Source: Neoechinorhynchus agilis
Taxonomy: Eukaryota; Acanthocephala
NCBI GenBank assembly: GCA_051530055.1
Contig: CM121342.1
Location: 10,912,001-10,976,000 of the forward strand
DNA length: 64,000 bases
Direction: 5' to 3'
Below are positions 46,201-58,654 of the stretch, piece after piece (the first letter of the stretch is position 1; each line of letters opens with the position of its first letter). Position numbers and translations under genes: made by a program. The notes below the pieces were generated by a model that was not told the origin of the DNA, did no database searches, and worked only from the letters and a program-made list of their open reading frames with translations.

Positions 46201-49200
46201 ATGTGACCCTTTTTTGGAATAAATCCCATATTCATCCTTTCATTTTCCTCGTTGTATATCCTAAAGAGTCTGGAAAGACCTTCGAAAACTCATTCTTGTT
46301 TATTTGTTACTTTGAAAAACTTTTTTTGTATTTCCTGTTCCACCGTTCGAAAATGCATTATGTGACCTTTTTTTGGAATAAATCCCATATTCATCCTTTC
46401 ATTTTCCTTGTTGTATATACTAAAGAGTCTGAGCTGACCTTCGAAAACACATTCTTGTTTATTTGTTACTTTGAAAAGCTTCTTTTTGTATTTCTTGTTC
46501 CACCGTTCGAAAATGCATTATGTGACTTTTTTTGGAATAAACCCCATATTCATCCTTTCATTTTCCTTGTTGTATATCCTAAAGAGTCTGAGATGACCTT
46601 CGAAAACTCATTCTTGTTTATTTGTTACTTTGAAAAGCTTTTTTTGTATTTCTTGTTCCACCGTTCGAAAATGCATTATGTGACCTTTTTTTGGAATAAA
46701 CCCCATATTCATCCTTTCATTTTCCTTGCTGTATATCCTAAGGAGTGTTAGACGACCTTCGAAAACCCATTCTTGTTTATTTGTAACTTCGAAAAGCTTC
46801 TTTTTGTATTTCTTGTTCCACCGTTCGAAAATGCATTATGTTACTTTTTTTGGAATAAATCCCATATTCATCCTTTCATTTTCCTTGTTGTATATACTGA
46901 AGAGTCTGAGCTGACCTTCGAAAACCCATTCTTGTTTATTTGTTACTTTGAAAAGCTTCTTTTTGTATTTCTTGTTCCACCGTTCGAAATTGCAATATGT
47001 TACTTTTTTTGGAATAAACCCCATATTCATCCGTTCATTTTCCTTGTTTTATATCCTAAAGAGTCTGAGCTGACCTTCGAAAACTCATTCTTGTTTATTC
47101 GTTACTTTGAAAAGCTTGTTTTTGTATTTCTTGTTCCACCGTTCGAAAATGCATTATGTGACCTTTTTTTGGAATAAACCCCATATTCATCCTTTCATTT
47201 TCCTTGTTGTATATCCTAAGGAGTGTTAGACGACCTTCGAAAACCCATTCTTGTTTATTTATTACTTTTGAAAGCTTTTTTGTATTTCTTGTTCCACGGT
47301 TCGAAAATGCATTATGTGACCTTTTTTTGGAATGAATCCCCTATTCATCCTTTCATTTTCCTTGTTGTATATTCTAAAGTCTGAGCCGACCTTCGAAAAC
47401 TCATTCTTGTTTATTTGTTACTTTGAAAAGCTTTTGTATTTCTTGTTCAGTTCGAAAATGCATTATGTGACCCTTTTTTGGAATAAATCCTATATTCATC
47501 CTTTCATTTTCCTTGTTGTATATCCTAAAGAGTCTGGAAAGACCTTCGAAAACTCATTCTTGTTTATGTTACTTTGAAAAACTTTTTGTATTTCTTGTTC
47601 CACCGTTCGAAAATGCATTATGTGACCTTTTTTTGGAATAAATCCCATATTCATTCTTTCATTTTCCTTGTTGTATATCCTTAAGAGTCTGGGAAGACCT
47701 TCGAAAACTCATTCTTTTTTATTTGTTACTTTGAAAAGCTTTTTTTGTATTTCTTGTTCCACCGTTCGAAAATGCATTATGTGACCTTTTTTGGAATAAA
47801 TCCTATATTCATCCTTTCATTTTCCTTGTTGTATATCCTAAGGGGCTTGAACTGACCTTCGAAAACTCATTCTTGTTTGTTTGTTACTTTGAAAAGCTTC
47901 TTTGTATTTCTTGTTCCACCGTTCGAAAATGCATTATGTGACCTTTTTTTGGAATAAATCCTATATTCATCCTTTCATTTTCCTTGTATATCCTAAAGAG
48001 TCTGAGCTGACCTTCGAAAACTCATTCTTGTTTATTTGTTACTTTGAAAAGCTTTTTTTGTAATTCTTGTTCCACCTTTCGAAAATGTATTATGTGACCT
48101 TTTTGGTAAACCATATTCATCCTTATTTTCCTTGTTGTATATCCTAAGGAGTGTGAGACGACCTTCGAAAACTCATTCTTGTTTATTTGTTACTTTGAAA
48201 GCTTTTTTTGAATTTCTTGTTCCACCGTTCGAAAATGCATTATGTGACCTTTTTTTGGAATAAATCCCATATTCATCCTTTCATTTTCCTTGTTGTATAT
48301 TCTAAAGAGTCTGAGCCGACCTTCGAAAACTCATTCTTGTTTATTTGCTACTTTGAAAAGCTTTTTTGTATTTCTTGTTCCACGGTTCGAAAATGCATTA
48401 TGTGACCCTTTTTGGAATAAATCCTATATTCATCCTTTCATTTTCCTTGTTGTATATCCTAAAGAGTCTGAGCTGACGAAAACCCATTCTTGTTTATTTG
48501 TTACTTTGAAAAGCTTCTTTTTGTATTTCTTGTTCCACCGTTCGAAAATGCAATATGTTACTTTTTTTGGAATAAACCCCATATTCATCCGTTCATTTTC
48601 CTTGTTTTATATCCTAAAGAGTCTGAGCTGACCTTCGAAAACTCATTCTTGTTTATTTGTTACTTTGAAAAGCTTGTTTTGTATTTCTTGTTCCACCGTT
48701 CGAAAATGCATTATGTGACCTTTTTTTGGAATAAACCCCATATTCATCCTTTCATTTTCCTTGCTGTATATCCTAAGGAGTGTTAGACGACCTTCGAAAA
48801 CCCATTCTTGTTTATTTGTAACTTCGAAAAGCTTCTTCTTGTATTTCTTGTTCCACCGTTCGAAAATGCATTATGTGACCTTTTTTTTGAATAAATCCTA
48901 TATTCATCCTTTCATTTTCCTTGTTGTATATCCTAAAGAGTCTGAGCTGACCTTCGAAAACTCATTCTTGTTTATTTGTTACTTTGAAAAGCTTTTTTTG
49001 TAATTCTTGTTCCACCTTTCGAAAATGTATTATGTGACCTTTTTGGAATAAACCCCACATTCATCCTTTCATTTTCCTTGTTGTATATCCTAAGGAGTGT
49101 GAGACGACCTTCGAAAACTCATTCTTGTTTATTTGTTACTTTGAGAAGCTTTTTTTGAATTTCTTGTTCCACCGTTCGAAAATGCATTATGTGACCTTTT

Positions 49201-50925
49201 TTTTGGAATAAATCCCATATTCATCCTTTCATTTTCCTTGTTGTATATTCTAAAGAGTCTGAGCCGACCTTCGAAAACTTATTCTTGTTTATTTGTTACT
49301 TTGAAAAGCTTTTTTGTATTTCTTGTTCCACGGTTCGAAAATGCATTATGTGACCCTTTTTTGGAATAAATCCCATATTCATCCTTTCATTTTCCTCGTT
49401 GTATATCCTAAAGAGTCTGGAAAGACCTTCGAAAACTCATTCTTGTTTATTTGTTACTTTGAAAAACTTTTTTGTATTTCCTGTTCCACCGTTCGAAAAT
49501 GCATTATGTGACCTTTTTTTGGAATAAATCCCATATTCATCCTTTCATTTTCCTTGTTGTATATACTGAAGAGTCTGAGCTGACCTTCGAAAACACATTC
49601 TTGTTTATTTGTTACTTTGAAAAGCTTCTTTGTGTATTTCTTGTTCCACCGTTCGAAAATGCAATATGTTACTTTTTTTGGAATAAACCCCATATTCATC
49701 CGTTCATTTTCCTTGTTGTATATCCTAAAGAGTCTGAGCTGACCTTCGAAAACTCATTCTTGTTTATTTGTTACTTTGAAAAGCTTGTTTTTGTATTTCT
49801 TGTTCCACCGTTCGAAAATGCATTATGTGACCTTTTTTTGGAATAAACCCCATATTCATCCTTTCATTTTCCTTGCTGTATATCCTAAGGAGTGTTAGAC
49901 GACCTTCGAAAACCCATTCTTGTTTATTTGTAACTTCGAAAAGCTTCTTTTTGTATTTCTTGTTCCACCGTTCGAAAATGCATTATGTTACTTTTTTTGG
50001 AATAAATCCCATATTCATCCTTTCATTTTCCTTGTTGTATATACTGAAGAGTCTGAGCTGACCTTCGAAAACCCATTCTTGTTTATTTGTTACTTTGAAA
50101 AGCTTCTTTTTGTATTTCTTGTTCCACCGTTCGAAATTGCAATATGTTACTTTTTTTGGAATAAACCCCATATTCATCCGTTCATTTTCCTTGTTTTATA
50201 TCCTAAAGAGTCTGAGCTGACCTTCGAAAACTCATTCTTGTTTATTCGTTACTTTGAAAAGCTTGTTTTTGTATTTCTTGTTCCACCGTTCGAAAATGCA
50301 TTATGTGACCTTTTTTTGGAATAAACCCCATATTCATCCTTTCATTTTCCTTGCTGTATATCCTAAGGAGTGTTAGACGACCTTCGAAAACCCATTCTTG
50401 TTTATTTGTAACTTCGAAAAGCTTCTTTTTGTATTTCTTGTTCCACCGTTCGAAAATGCATTATGTGACCTTTTTTTGGAATAAACCCCATATTCATCCG
50501 TTCATTTTCCTTGTTGTATATCCTAAAGAGTCATAGCCGACCTTCGAAAACTCATTCTTGTTTATTTGTTACTTTGAAAAACTTTTTTGTATTTCCTGTT
50601 CCACCGTTCGAAAATGCATTACGTGACCTTTTTTTGGAATAAATCCTATATTCATCCTTTCATTTTCCTTGTTGTATATCCTAAAGAGTCTGAGCTGACC
50701 TTCGAAAACTCATTCTTGTTTATTTGTTACTTTGAAAAGCTTTTTTTGTATTTCTTGTTCCACGGTTCGAAAATGCATTATGTGACCTTTTTTTGGAATA
50801 AATCCTATATTCATCCTTTCATTTTTCTTTTTGTATATCCTAAAGAGTCTGTGCTGACCATCGAAAACTTATTCTTGTTTATTTGTTACTTTGAGAAGCT
50901 TTTTGTATATCTTGTTCCACTGCTA
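43300..50925 (+). repeat. Satellite array of about 156-bp monomers (about 48 copies)
   Basis: A head-to-tail monomer of about 156 bp repeats through 7.6 kb. Its landmarks are TTGTTCCACCGTTCGAAAAT, GCATTATGTGACC, a T run, GGAATAAA, CATATTCATCC, TTTCATTTTCCTTG, GACCTTCGAAAACTC, TTGTTTATTTGTTACTTTG and AAAAGCTT. Each monomer holds two TTCGAA sites and usually one AATAAA. Variants (ACCCC or ATCCC, GTGAGACG or CTGAGCTG, ACTTCGAAAAGC) alternate in a fixed order. Long stretches at 45.6-47.2 kb reappear near-identically at 48.75-50.3 kb. Because 156 is a multiple of 3, open frames run through several monomers; these are a by-product, not genes. Confidence 0.98.
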
Positions 50926-51215
50926 TTGAAAGCCAACTTTTATTGGGTCAGATTTTTCATCAATATAAAATTCAAGCTGTTCTAATTTTCACGTTTCATG
51001 GCTGGATAAACGAAATGTACAAATAAGTTGTCTGCTTTTTAAATGATTGTAAATTGAAATGGCTTTCCCTTTATTCAGCTTTTGTTTACATTCGAATGAA
51101 GAATTTTTGTATTCTTCTAACATTTCCCAGAGCGAACGCTTCGTTTGCTTTGTCGCAATTGTACGTCAAACTAGTGAAACGCTTTGAACCGCGCATTGAG
51201 TTAAAATCTAGTGGA

Positions 51216-54200
51216 ATGTTTCATCTTCAAATGCAGATGTTCATGCTTGGTGCTTTGGACAAGCTAACCAAAGAGCGTGACCTACGTCGATCGCAAAATT
51301 CCCATCTTCGGAAAGTTTGCCTTCAGTCAGCGGAAGAGCTGCGACGCAGTATTGTTGTAACGGAAAATGGGAATAAACGCTTGTCCATCAACAGCACTGG
51401 CGTTGAGGGACGGCTCAATGATGTATCATACACGGCGGCTGGAGCTCGGATTTTACCATGTCCACCAGAATCAATGGCTGGTATTGACGTTTGTAAATAT
51501 TTGCTTCCGTTCGAGTTGGCATGTCAATCTGACAACGCTAAACTCGTTGAGATTGGATTGGATACGATCCAAAAGCTTGTCGCTTATGGTCATATTTTGG
51601 ATTCGCAATTCTTTGAAGAAGGAGAAGACAAGAAGATTGTACGAGTCATCGATCGGATTGTTCAGATTGTCTCGGATTGCTTTCGTGGAGACGGAACCAG
51701 TGATGGCGTTCAATTACAGATCATCAAGGCACTATTGACCGTTATGACCTCACAGTACGTGGAAGTTCACGATTCTACGCTCTTAAAATGCATCCGGACT
51801 TGTTTCAATATTTGTTTGATCAGTCGAAATCCTGTGAATCAAACGACTGCGAAGGCCACATTGACGCAAATTGTGAATCTTGTTTTTATGAAAATGGAAC
51901 AGTATTCTAGAGCGAGTGACTCGAGTCTAGATGATGTGTCCAGTGACGAAGACGAGGTGAAGGATGTCGTTAAACAAGTGATTGACGCCGTAGCACGGTT
52001 AATTGATTACAAAGATGAACGACTACAGTCACCTTCTCGGTCCAACCATGAATCGAGTGCTATTCAAGAAGGTAAGGCGATTCATGTCAGTAGTTTTGTT
52101 CTTATACTTTTTTTAAAATGATGACTCCATTGCTTTAAAGTTTAAACGTATCGTAAAATAGTGCCTTAAATTTTTAAAAACATATAATGTGTTTTTTTTC
52201 GAACGCTACAATATACACTCTATGAATTTTGCTAAGGTTAAAAGAATTTGTCAATTTCAAAGAACTTTTCAAACCATATTTAGTTTTGCGATCATTACCC
52301 ATTTTTCTTCATTGAGCAGAGATCCAATCCGCCGACTCTTACTCAAGAGACGCTTATTTCGTGTTCAATTCCCTCTGTCGAATATCTCTACGGCCCATTT
52401 CGTCCAACGATATTAGTGGAAGTTTGCTTGGATATGAACAACCGCCTGATAGGTAGGAATCACATGTCCAAGAACTTTTTAACATCCGCTCCTTCTTCGT
52501 AGACTTCAACTGCCTTCCGCTTCGATTGACGTCAAATCAAAAATTTTATCACTCCAATTGCTCGTTGCAATCGTTCAGAATCCAGGACCTATATTTAGAC
52601 AATCCTCTCTTCTTCTCTTTATTGTCAGGAACCAGCTTTGCGTTTCATTGTCGGCAAATGGAGTGTCAAGCCTACCGGACGTTTACGAATTATCCTTAGC
52701 AATATTTGTCTCATTGCTTGCTCATTTTAAACATTACCTGAAACTTCAAATCGAAGTGTTTTTTAAGCAAATTATCTTTACAATGATCGAATCGAACACG
52801 AGTTCCTTACGCCACAAGTGGCTTAGCATTCAAGCTCTAAAAGCAATTTGCTCAAATAAACAAATAATTCTGGACTTGTACGTTAACTACGACTGCAATC
52901 TCAAATGCTCTAATGTATTCGAACGGCTCGTCACAGACTTGTCGAGAGTTGCTCAACCAAGATCGGCTCATGAACTGGGATGCACACCAGGTCAGGAACA
53001 TAGTCTTAGAATTTGGGCTTTTGATTGTATTGTAAGTCTTTTAAAGTGTCTAGTAGAGTGCATGGAGCACAATTCCTCTGGAGATCATGATGATCGATTA
53101 ATTGAAAGATCAGACAATAGTAGCATTGACGCTTTGAGTCGAAACGCCGAATCGTTATCGAGTGGTGATAGGTACGATCCTGTCAGAACGCGATGGAAGT
53201 AGCCTTCGGGTTTGTTCTTAAAGTATTTTGATCGAAGTTAGCACTGTTGGTTCGAATTCAACTTCCATGTTCGGATAATTGCACAGGTCCTTCGATGGGC
53301 TGCCCATAATGCTTTAACATCAAAATTTCAACTTTTTTTAATTTTTAATACGTACATTTCTTCAATGCTTGCCTCGTTCCACCGTGTTTAACAGATCTGG
53401 AAGCTGAAAAGAATTTGAAAGCGATCGTCGAATGCGGATTCGATATGTTCAACACTCTTAAGCCATCACGTGCATTCCAATACCTTTCCGATCAAAAAAT
53501 TATTGAACCTACGCCCATTGAAATAGCGAAATTCCTCCACGCGTACCACCATCGTTTAAAGAAGAGTGCCATTGGTGATTTGTTGGGTGATGACGGTCGC
53601 CTAAGTAAGGAAATCATGAGTGCCTACATTGATCAGATGGATTTTGCTGGTCTTGAGTTTCTGTCCGCGATTCGTAAATTTCTATCAGGATTTAGATTGC
53701 CCGGAGAAGCTCAGAAAATCGATAGACTCGTGGAGAAGTTCGCTGCCAGATACTGTGAATGTAATCCAACCAACGAGCATTTCACAAGCGCCGATGCGGC
53801 CTACGTTTTGGCGTATTCGATAATTATGCTTACTACAGACCTTCATAGTCCTCAAGTAAAAAAGAAGATTTCGAAAGAGCAATATATCGCAATGAACCGG
53901 AGCATTAACGAAAGTCAACATATGAGTGAAGAATTTCTGTCTAAAATATATGATGAAATTGCTGCTGAAGAGATCAAACTTCCGTTTGATAGCGTCGGAC
54001 GATCGGGTACACGAAAAGGTCATACTGATGAAAAGAGCAGAAAAGTTCTTTTTAACCTTGAGATGGAACAGGTTCAAAAGATAGCGAGATCTTTGATGGT
54101 AGCTGCTGGAGCGTGCGGTCAAGACAGCAGTTCGTTCATGACTGCATTTCACGCAGAACACATTGGTCATATGTTTAAGGTTGACTATCCTTACGTATAA

Positions 54201-57044
54201 TATCTTCCATGAACCTTACGTTTAGATTGTATGGTACCCATCACTTGCAGCCTTTAGCATTGGACTTCAAGATTCCGGGGATGATGACTATGTTACAAGA
54301 CTAAGTCTTCTTGGAATTTCGTGTGCGATTCGGATAGCGTCCATGTTTCGGCTTACGGTATGCGCTAACGGGTTTAAGACCAAAAGTGCCAATTCGAAAT
54401 CATGAAATTTCGCTCCTAATTTTAAACACTCGTGAGGATCCCGATGGAAAAATCATTGATTGTAAACTAGAGTGCTAATGACGCCCACTTTTTTTTTGAA
54501 TTTAATTTCTGACTATTGAAATCGACTGTTTAAGGGGCGAATATCGATAGATTTTTAACCGAATTGCTTCACTTCCATTTAGACAGAATTGAACGCGTTT
54601 ATTCAAGCATTATGTCGGTTTACGTTGCTAAATTCGTTTTCTCCATTGACGGATATCAAAGCGAAGAACGTTAAGTGCATAAAGGCCCTTATATCAGTAG
54701 CGGATTTAAATGGAAACTATTTGGGAAAATCATGGCTAGAGATTCTAAGATGCATAAGTCAACTGGATGTGGCTCAATTGATTGCAACTTTCAATGGTGG
54801 CGGCTCATCTGCTAGTTCATTAGTTAATGTGCTCAATATTCGTAGAAGCCGTTTGGATCCAAAAAAGCTTTTTTCATTCCAGGAGAGTGTGATGGAAGCT
54901 AATGCTCAATCAGTCGTGGTCGCAATTGATCGTGTTTTCACAGGAAGCATTTATTTTGACGGTGATGCGATTGTGGAATTTGTAAGAGCTCTATGTATTG
55001 TATCCGCTGAGGAATTGGCTCTCGATCCACCTCGGACATACAGTTTACAAAAGATAATTGAGATATCATATTACAATATGGATCGGGTGAGATTGCAGTG
55101 GGCTCGAATTTGGGAACTTGTTTCGGATCACTTTAATCAAGTCGGTACAAGTTCAAACGTATCGGTAGCTGTGTTCGCGGTGGATTCACTTCGGCAATTG
55201 GCTCTTAAATTCCTGGAAAAAGAAGAATTTACCAATTTTCACTTTCAAAAAGAGTTTCTTCGACCATTCGAATATGTGATAAAGAGGACTCAATCAAGTG
55301 CTGTGCGTGATATGGTCATGCGGTGTGTTATGCAGCTGTCGAGCGCTGAAGCCAAGAATCTAAAGTCCGGGTGGAGAAACATTCTCGGGGTCATGCGAGC
55401 ATCCATCGCATTATCATCACCTAGAACCGGTTCAGAAGCTACGGTTGAAACGTTAGCCGACCTAGCTTTTCAAGCTCTTATGACCATTGCGGCCGGAGTA
55501 GTTCCTAAACTGTTTATGAACCTTCTCGATTCCCTTCATGATTACGTAAAATGTCTTTCTGAATTTGTTACGTTTTCGATTGATGCCATTGATGCTCTAG
55601 TTGATGTTGCTCATCATGTCTCTCAAAACTCACACTTATTTCGCATTTTACCAGAAGAACCCAGTGTTCAACGAGATGATCGAATTTGGTTTAGAGGATT
55701 TTCCCCTGTTATCATCGAACTTGCAGCGGCAGTTCAGCGGTCTGTGTCGAATGAAATCCGTCAAAGAATCATTGATGCTCTATTCGATATTCTCAATTTG
55801 CATGGATCATTGTTTAAAGACCATTGGTGGCAAGAAGCAATCAGTGTCGTAATCCGAATTCTTGACAAGTGTCCTCAAGCAAACCAAGACGAAATCAATC
55901 AATTTTTATCACTTACGTGTCCCTACGTTCTTAAAGCATGCGTAGATCTTCAATGCAGTCGCCATTATGAAGCCCTCAGACCGTTTTTTATCTTTAGAAT
56001 CTACAGAATATGCACATATTTGCTTCAGAAACATGAAAATCGCTCACTGACGCAGTCGATTTGTGAAACAATCCAAAAAGTAATCAATCATTGCGGAGTA
56101 GATTTCGATGAGGGTCAATGGACGTTAACTACTGAATGCTTGACGGGATTATTGGATGCTGTGTTCGCTCACAGGAATGCTGAACAACGTCTTGTGGTCG
56201 TCTCAGCAATTCGAAGCGTTTTTATAGATAATGAGTTGGCACTTGCTGAGGACGCTGCTGTTACGAGTCTCGTCAACGAATGCCTAAGTTCGGGTTCAAT
56301 CGATAGATGTTCTTTGGAGGAAACAATGTCGTATTTGAAACCAGCCTTTGGCGCCGTAAACGATCGGAATAAGTCATTAGAGTCAACAGGAGGGAAAAGG
56401 GTTTGCGGCAAAACACGTAACTCTATTAGATGGGATATCTCTAAAAAAGAAAACCTAGATATTGAACTTTTTGTTTAAAAAACAAAGGGTGCGATTTGCT
56501 TCTCCCGAGTAATCCGATTTATATTTCTTAGGTTGTAATTGTTTGGAAAACGGGCTTATCGAATTCTGACCATAACTTCAATGTGCTTTATTGGCTCTTA
56601 GAATGATTTGTTCCGGTAGGAGAAATCTGTGCAGTGAACGTCATAAAATGTTTCTTTAATCATTGGTCAACATTAAGAGATGAGAATGACGATACAAACC
56701 GAACAGAACCTAATAAACTCAAATCTCTTCTAATGGATACGTGTCTTCGAATCCTATTTTTGTCCGGATATCGTAGCGACCTTCTCGTGTCTATATGTCA
56801 GGAATGTGTAAAGGATACGCTCCAATCTGCAAAAAAAGACCATCACTGTATCTATTTGATGCATACCCGATTGTTATTAATGGAAAACGATAAATATTTT
56901 CGTAGAGTTGCCAACTCAATCGCAGATCTCGACTGCTCGCTTTTGACCGCCGATAAAAGCTTACCTAACCAACAATTGCGATTTGTGATCACTCAGTGCT
57001 TTAAGCGGCTGCTAAAATCAAATAAGAATGAGAGCGAAGCGTGA
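51216..57044 (+). CDS. ARFGEF: BIG1/BIG2-type ARF guanine-nucleotide exchange factor
   Basis: The first exon (to 52,071) has a DCB region: LGALDKLTKERDLRRSQNSHLRK, then FELACQSDNAKLVEIGLDTI, QLQIIKALLTVMTSQ and NQTTAKATLTQ. Further exons are 52,320-52,452, 52,503-53,164, 53,395 to about 54,180, about 54,229-54,357, and 54,583 to about 56,412, with C-terminal exons to 57,044. The HUS box lies in NYDCNLKCSNVFERLVTDLS. The Sec7 domain (53.4-54.0 kb) carries FRLPGEAQKIDR with the catalytic Glu, and YSIIMLTTDLHSPQVK. HDS repeats fill the rest. BIG proteins activate ARF1/3 at the trans-Golgi and endosomes. The start is taken at one of several Mets between 51,216 and 51,243; an acceptor-like ATGCAG directly precedes the one at 51,237. 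The exon 3 donor (53,164) and the last junctions are my best in-frame fit. Confidence 0.92.
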
Positions 57045-57336
57045 ATTGAACCAAAAATGGAGACGAATTGTTGTCAGCGTCATGTGTGGTCCAAGAATGG
57101 TTTTTAATTAAACACGAGAAAAGCATTAAGTTTTACAAATACGATGTGCTATTTTAGTCGAAAGGAAAATTCTCAAGAAATATTGGTAACTGATCGTAAA
57201 TGTTCCTTAATGTCAAGTTATTTTTATTTGGATGTTCCATGAAGAATACATCATAATGATTATTTATTTTTGGGATAACGAAGCATCCTTGAACCGTCAC
57301 CGCTCTCGTTATTTTTTAAATCAAATGCCAATGTTA

Positions 57337-57388
57337 TTTTCTGGCGAAGAAATTAAAATAAAATCATTTTAATTTCTTCGCCAGAAAA
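57337..57388. repeat. Perfect 23-bp hairpin after the ARF-GEF gene
   Basis: Bases 57,337-57,359 are the exact reverse complement of 57,366-57,388, with a 6-base loop. The arm contains TTTTCTGGCGAAG. It lies about 290 bases past the ARF-GEF stop and may be in its 3' UTR or be a tiny foldback element. Confidence 0.85.
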
Positions 57389-57539
57389 CATTCATTAATG
57401 AACAATTCAATCTTCAAACAAATGTCAATGTATTGAGCTTTCCTAAATTAGAGCCAATCCGCCAATCGTTAAAATGCCCACAGCCGCAGATGATAAAAGG
57501 TATTATATTTTATTTGTTGATAGGAGTTAATAAATGAAA

Positions 57540-57605
57540 TTAATATTTTATTGGATATTTCGATCCACTATCTCGGATCTTCTTCAGCGATCTAAAACAC
57601 ATATA
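57540..57605 (-). other. CTGAAGAAG-hairpin-CGAAA motif upstream of LINE
   Basis: On the minus strand, CTGAAGAAGATCC, an 8-base loop, GGATCGAAATATCC and then AATAAAAT recur in the same layout as at 1,817-1,870 (CTGAAGAAGCCG, loop, CGGCGAAAG, then AATAAAAT). A shared stem-loop motif therefore marks two unrelated spots near retroelement DNA. Confidence 0.65.
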
Positions 57606-57783
57606 ACAGGGATTCTCAATTCACGCGTCACACAACATCCGGAGGGAGTCGCATTATTAATTTGAAATCAGGTTTATTGCCCTCGAACGTTTCGAACCTA
57701 TTTATATAAGGATTCGATGACAATACGTTCGAAACGCCGACCATTGCATCCGAAACAAAGCAACTTTCATTGCTCACAACATT

Positions 57784-58654
57784 GGGAATTTATCTTCGCC
57801 TGATAAGATTCAAGACTTTGAGAAACAATTTCACCTGAAGTTTAAATTTTTCTTCAAATCCAGGAAGACGGGAAAGGCAATTCCAGTGGGAATAGTTGAA
57901 ACCGACATGGATCAAATGGAAACTCTTTGCTCCCGCACATTCACAAAATTCAAATACAGAATCAAATCTCGTGTAACCACAATGCAACATATGCCTACAG
58001 TGGGGACACTGGAATCAAAACTGTCCCAATAGAACCCAAAAATGTTGCTTCTGTGCTGAGGATCACCACATGTCCTCGTGCACAAATAAAACAAGCAAAT
58101 GTGCCAATTGTGGTGGATCGCACCGAAGTTATTATAAAGGATGCTCATGCTTTAAAGCTTACTTGGAGGCCTGGAAAGCGGGCTCCGAATTAAAAAGAAA
58201 TTCGAACAATATAAAGATCGCCCCATCAACACCCTCCTATCACACGAGCAAGATTACGGTTTCGGATAACGCCGGACCTCCATCCCAACCCGTCTGTAAT
58301 GAAGAGGAGATATGCCAAAGAATCTTTGACAAAGTCCTACATGAAGTTACTCATCGGATATCAACACTTTTCAACAACCTGCAGAAACAAATCGCTCAAA
58401 AAATACAAAATTTACTCGCCATCACGATTCCGAATGCGATTATAAATCCGACACCGAATAACAATAATCTAGCAGCACCAGATTCGAATAAGGTCAGCGG
58501 TAACCCATCTCCAACGGCCAATCCATACAGGGGAAAGAGACAACCGACTAAAGCTAGTAAAGCAGGTGGAAAAAACTTTCGTCGCTGGATAAATGAAGGA
58601 AATAACAAACTCATCACTAGCGACTCTGATGCTGTGATGGATGTTGTAGAATGA
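57784..58654 (+). CDS. LINE ORF1-like protein with three zinc knuckles
   Basis: Two frames are involved. From about 57,784 to 57,985 one frame reads GNLSSPDKIQDFEKQF, then RIKSRVTTMQ. The continuation QCNICLQWGHWNQNC is in the next frame, after a stop at 57,974, so one frameshift breaks the ORF. Three Cys/His knuckles follow: CNICLQWGHWNQNC (CX2CX4HX4C), CCFCAEDHHMSSC and CANCGGSHRSYYKGC. A Pro/Asn-rich tail ends at 58,654, overlapping the ORF2 start (ATG 58,651) by 4 bases. This is the gag-like ORF1 of Jockey/I-type non-LTR elements, which binds the element's RNA. Confidence 0.75.

Noticed and set aside
43300-50925. Multi-hundred-residue hydrophobic proteins read across the satellite
   Set aside because: The frames exist only because the monomer length is about 156, a multiple of three. 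They start and stop wherever a monomer has an indel.
43300-50925. A CRISPR array
   Set aside because: The whole 156-bp unit is repeated with no unique spacers, and this is an animal-type genome.
53235-53320. A tRNA-like B box (GGTTCGAATTC) in an ARF-GEF intron
   Set aside because: The box lacks the final CC, and no A box or cloverleaf can be drawn around it.
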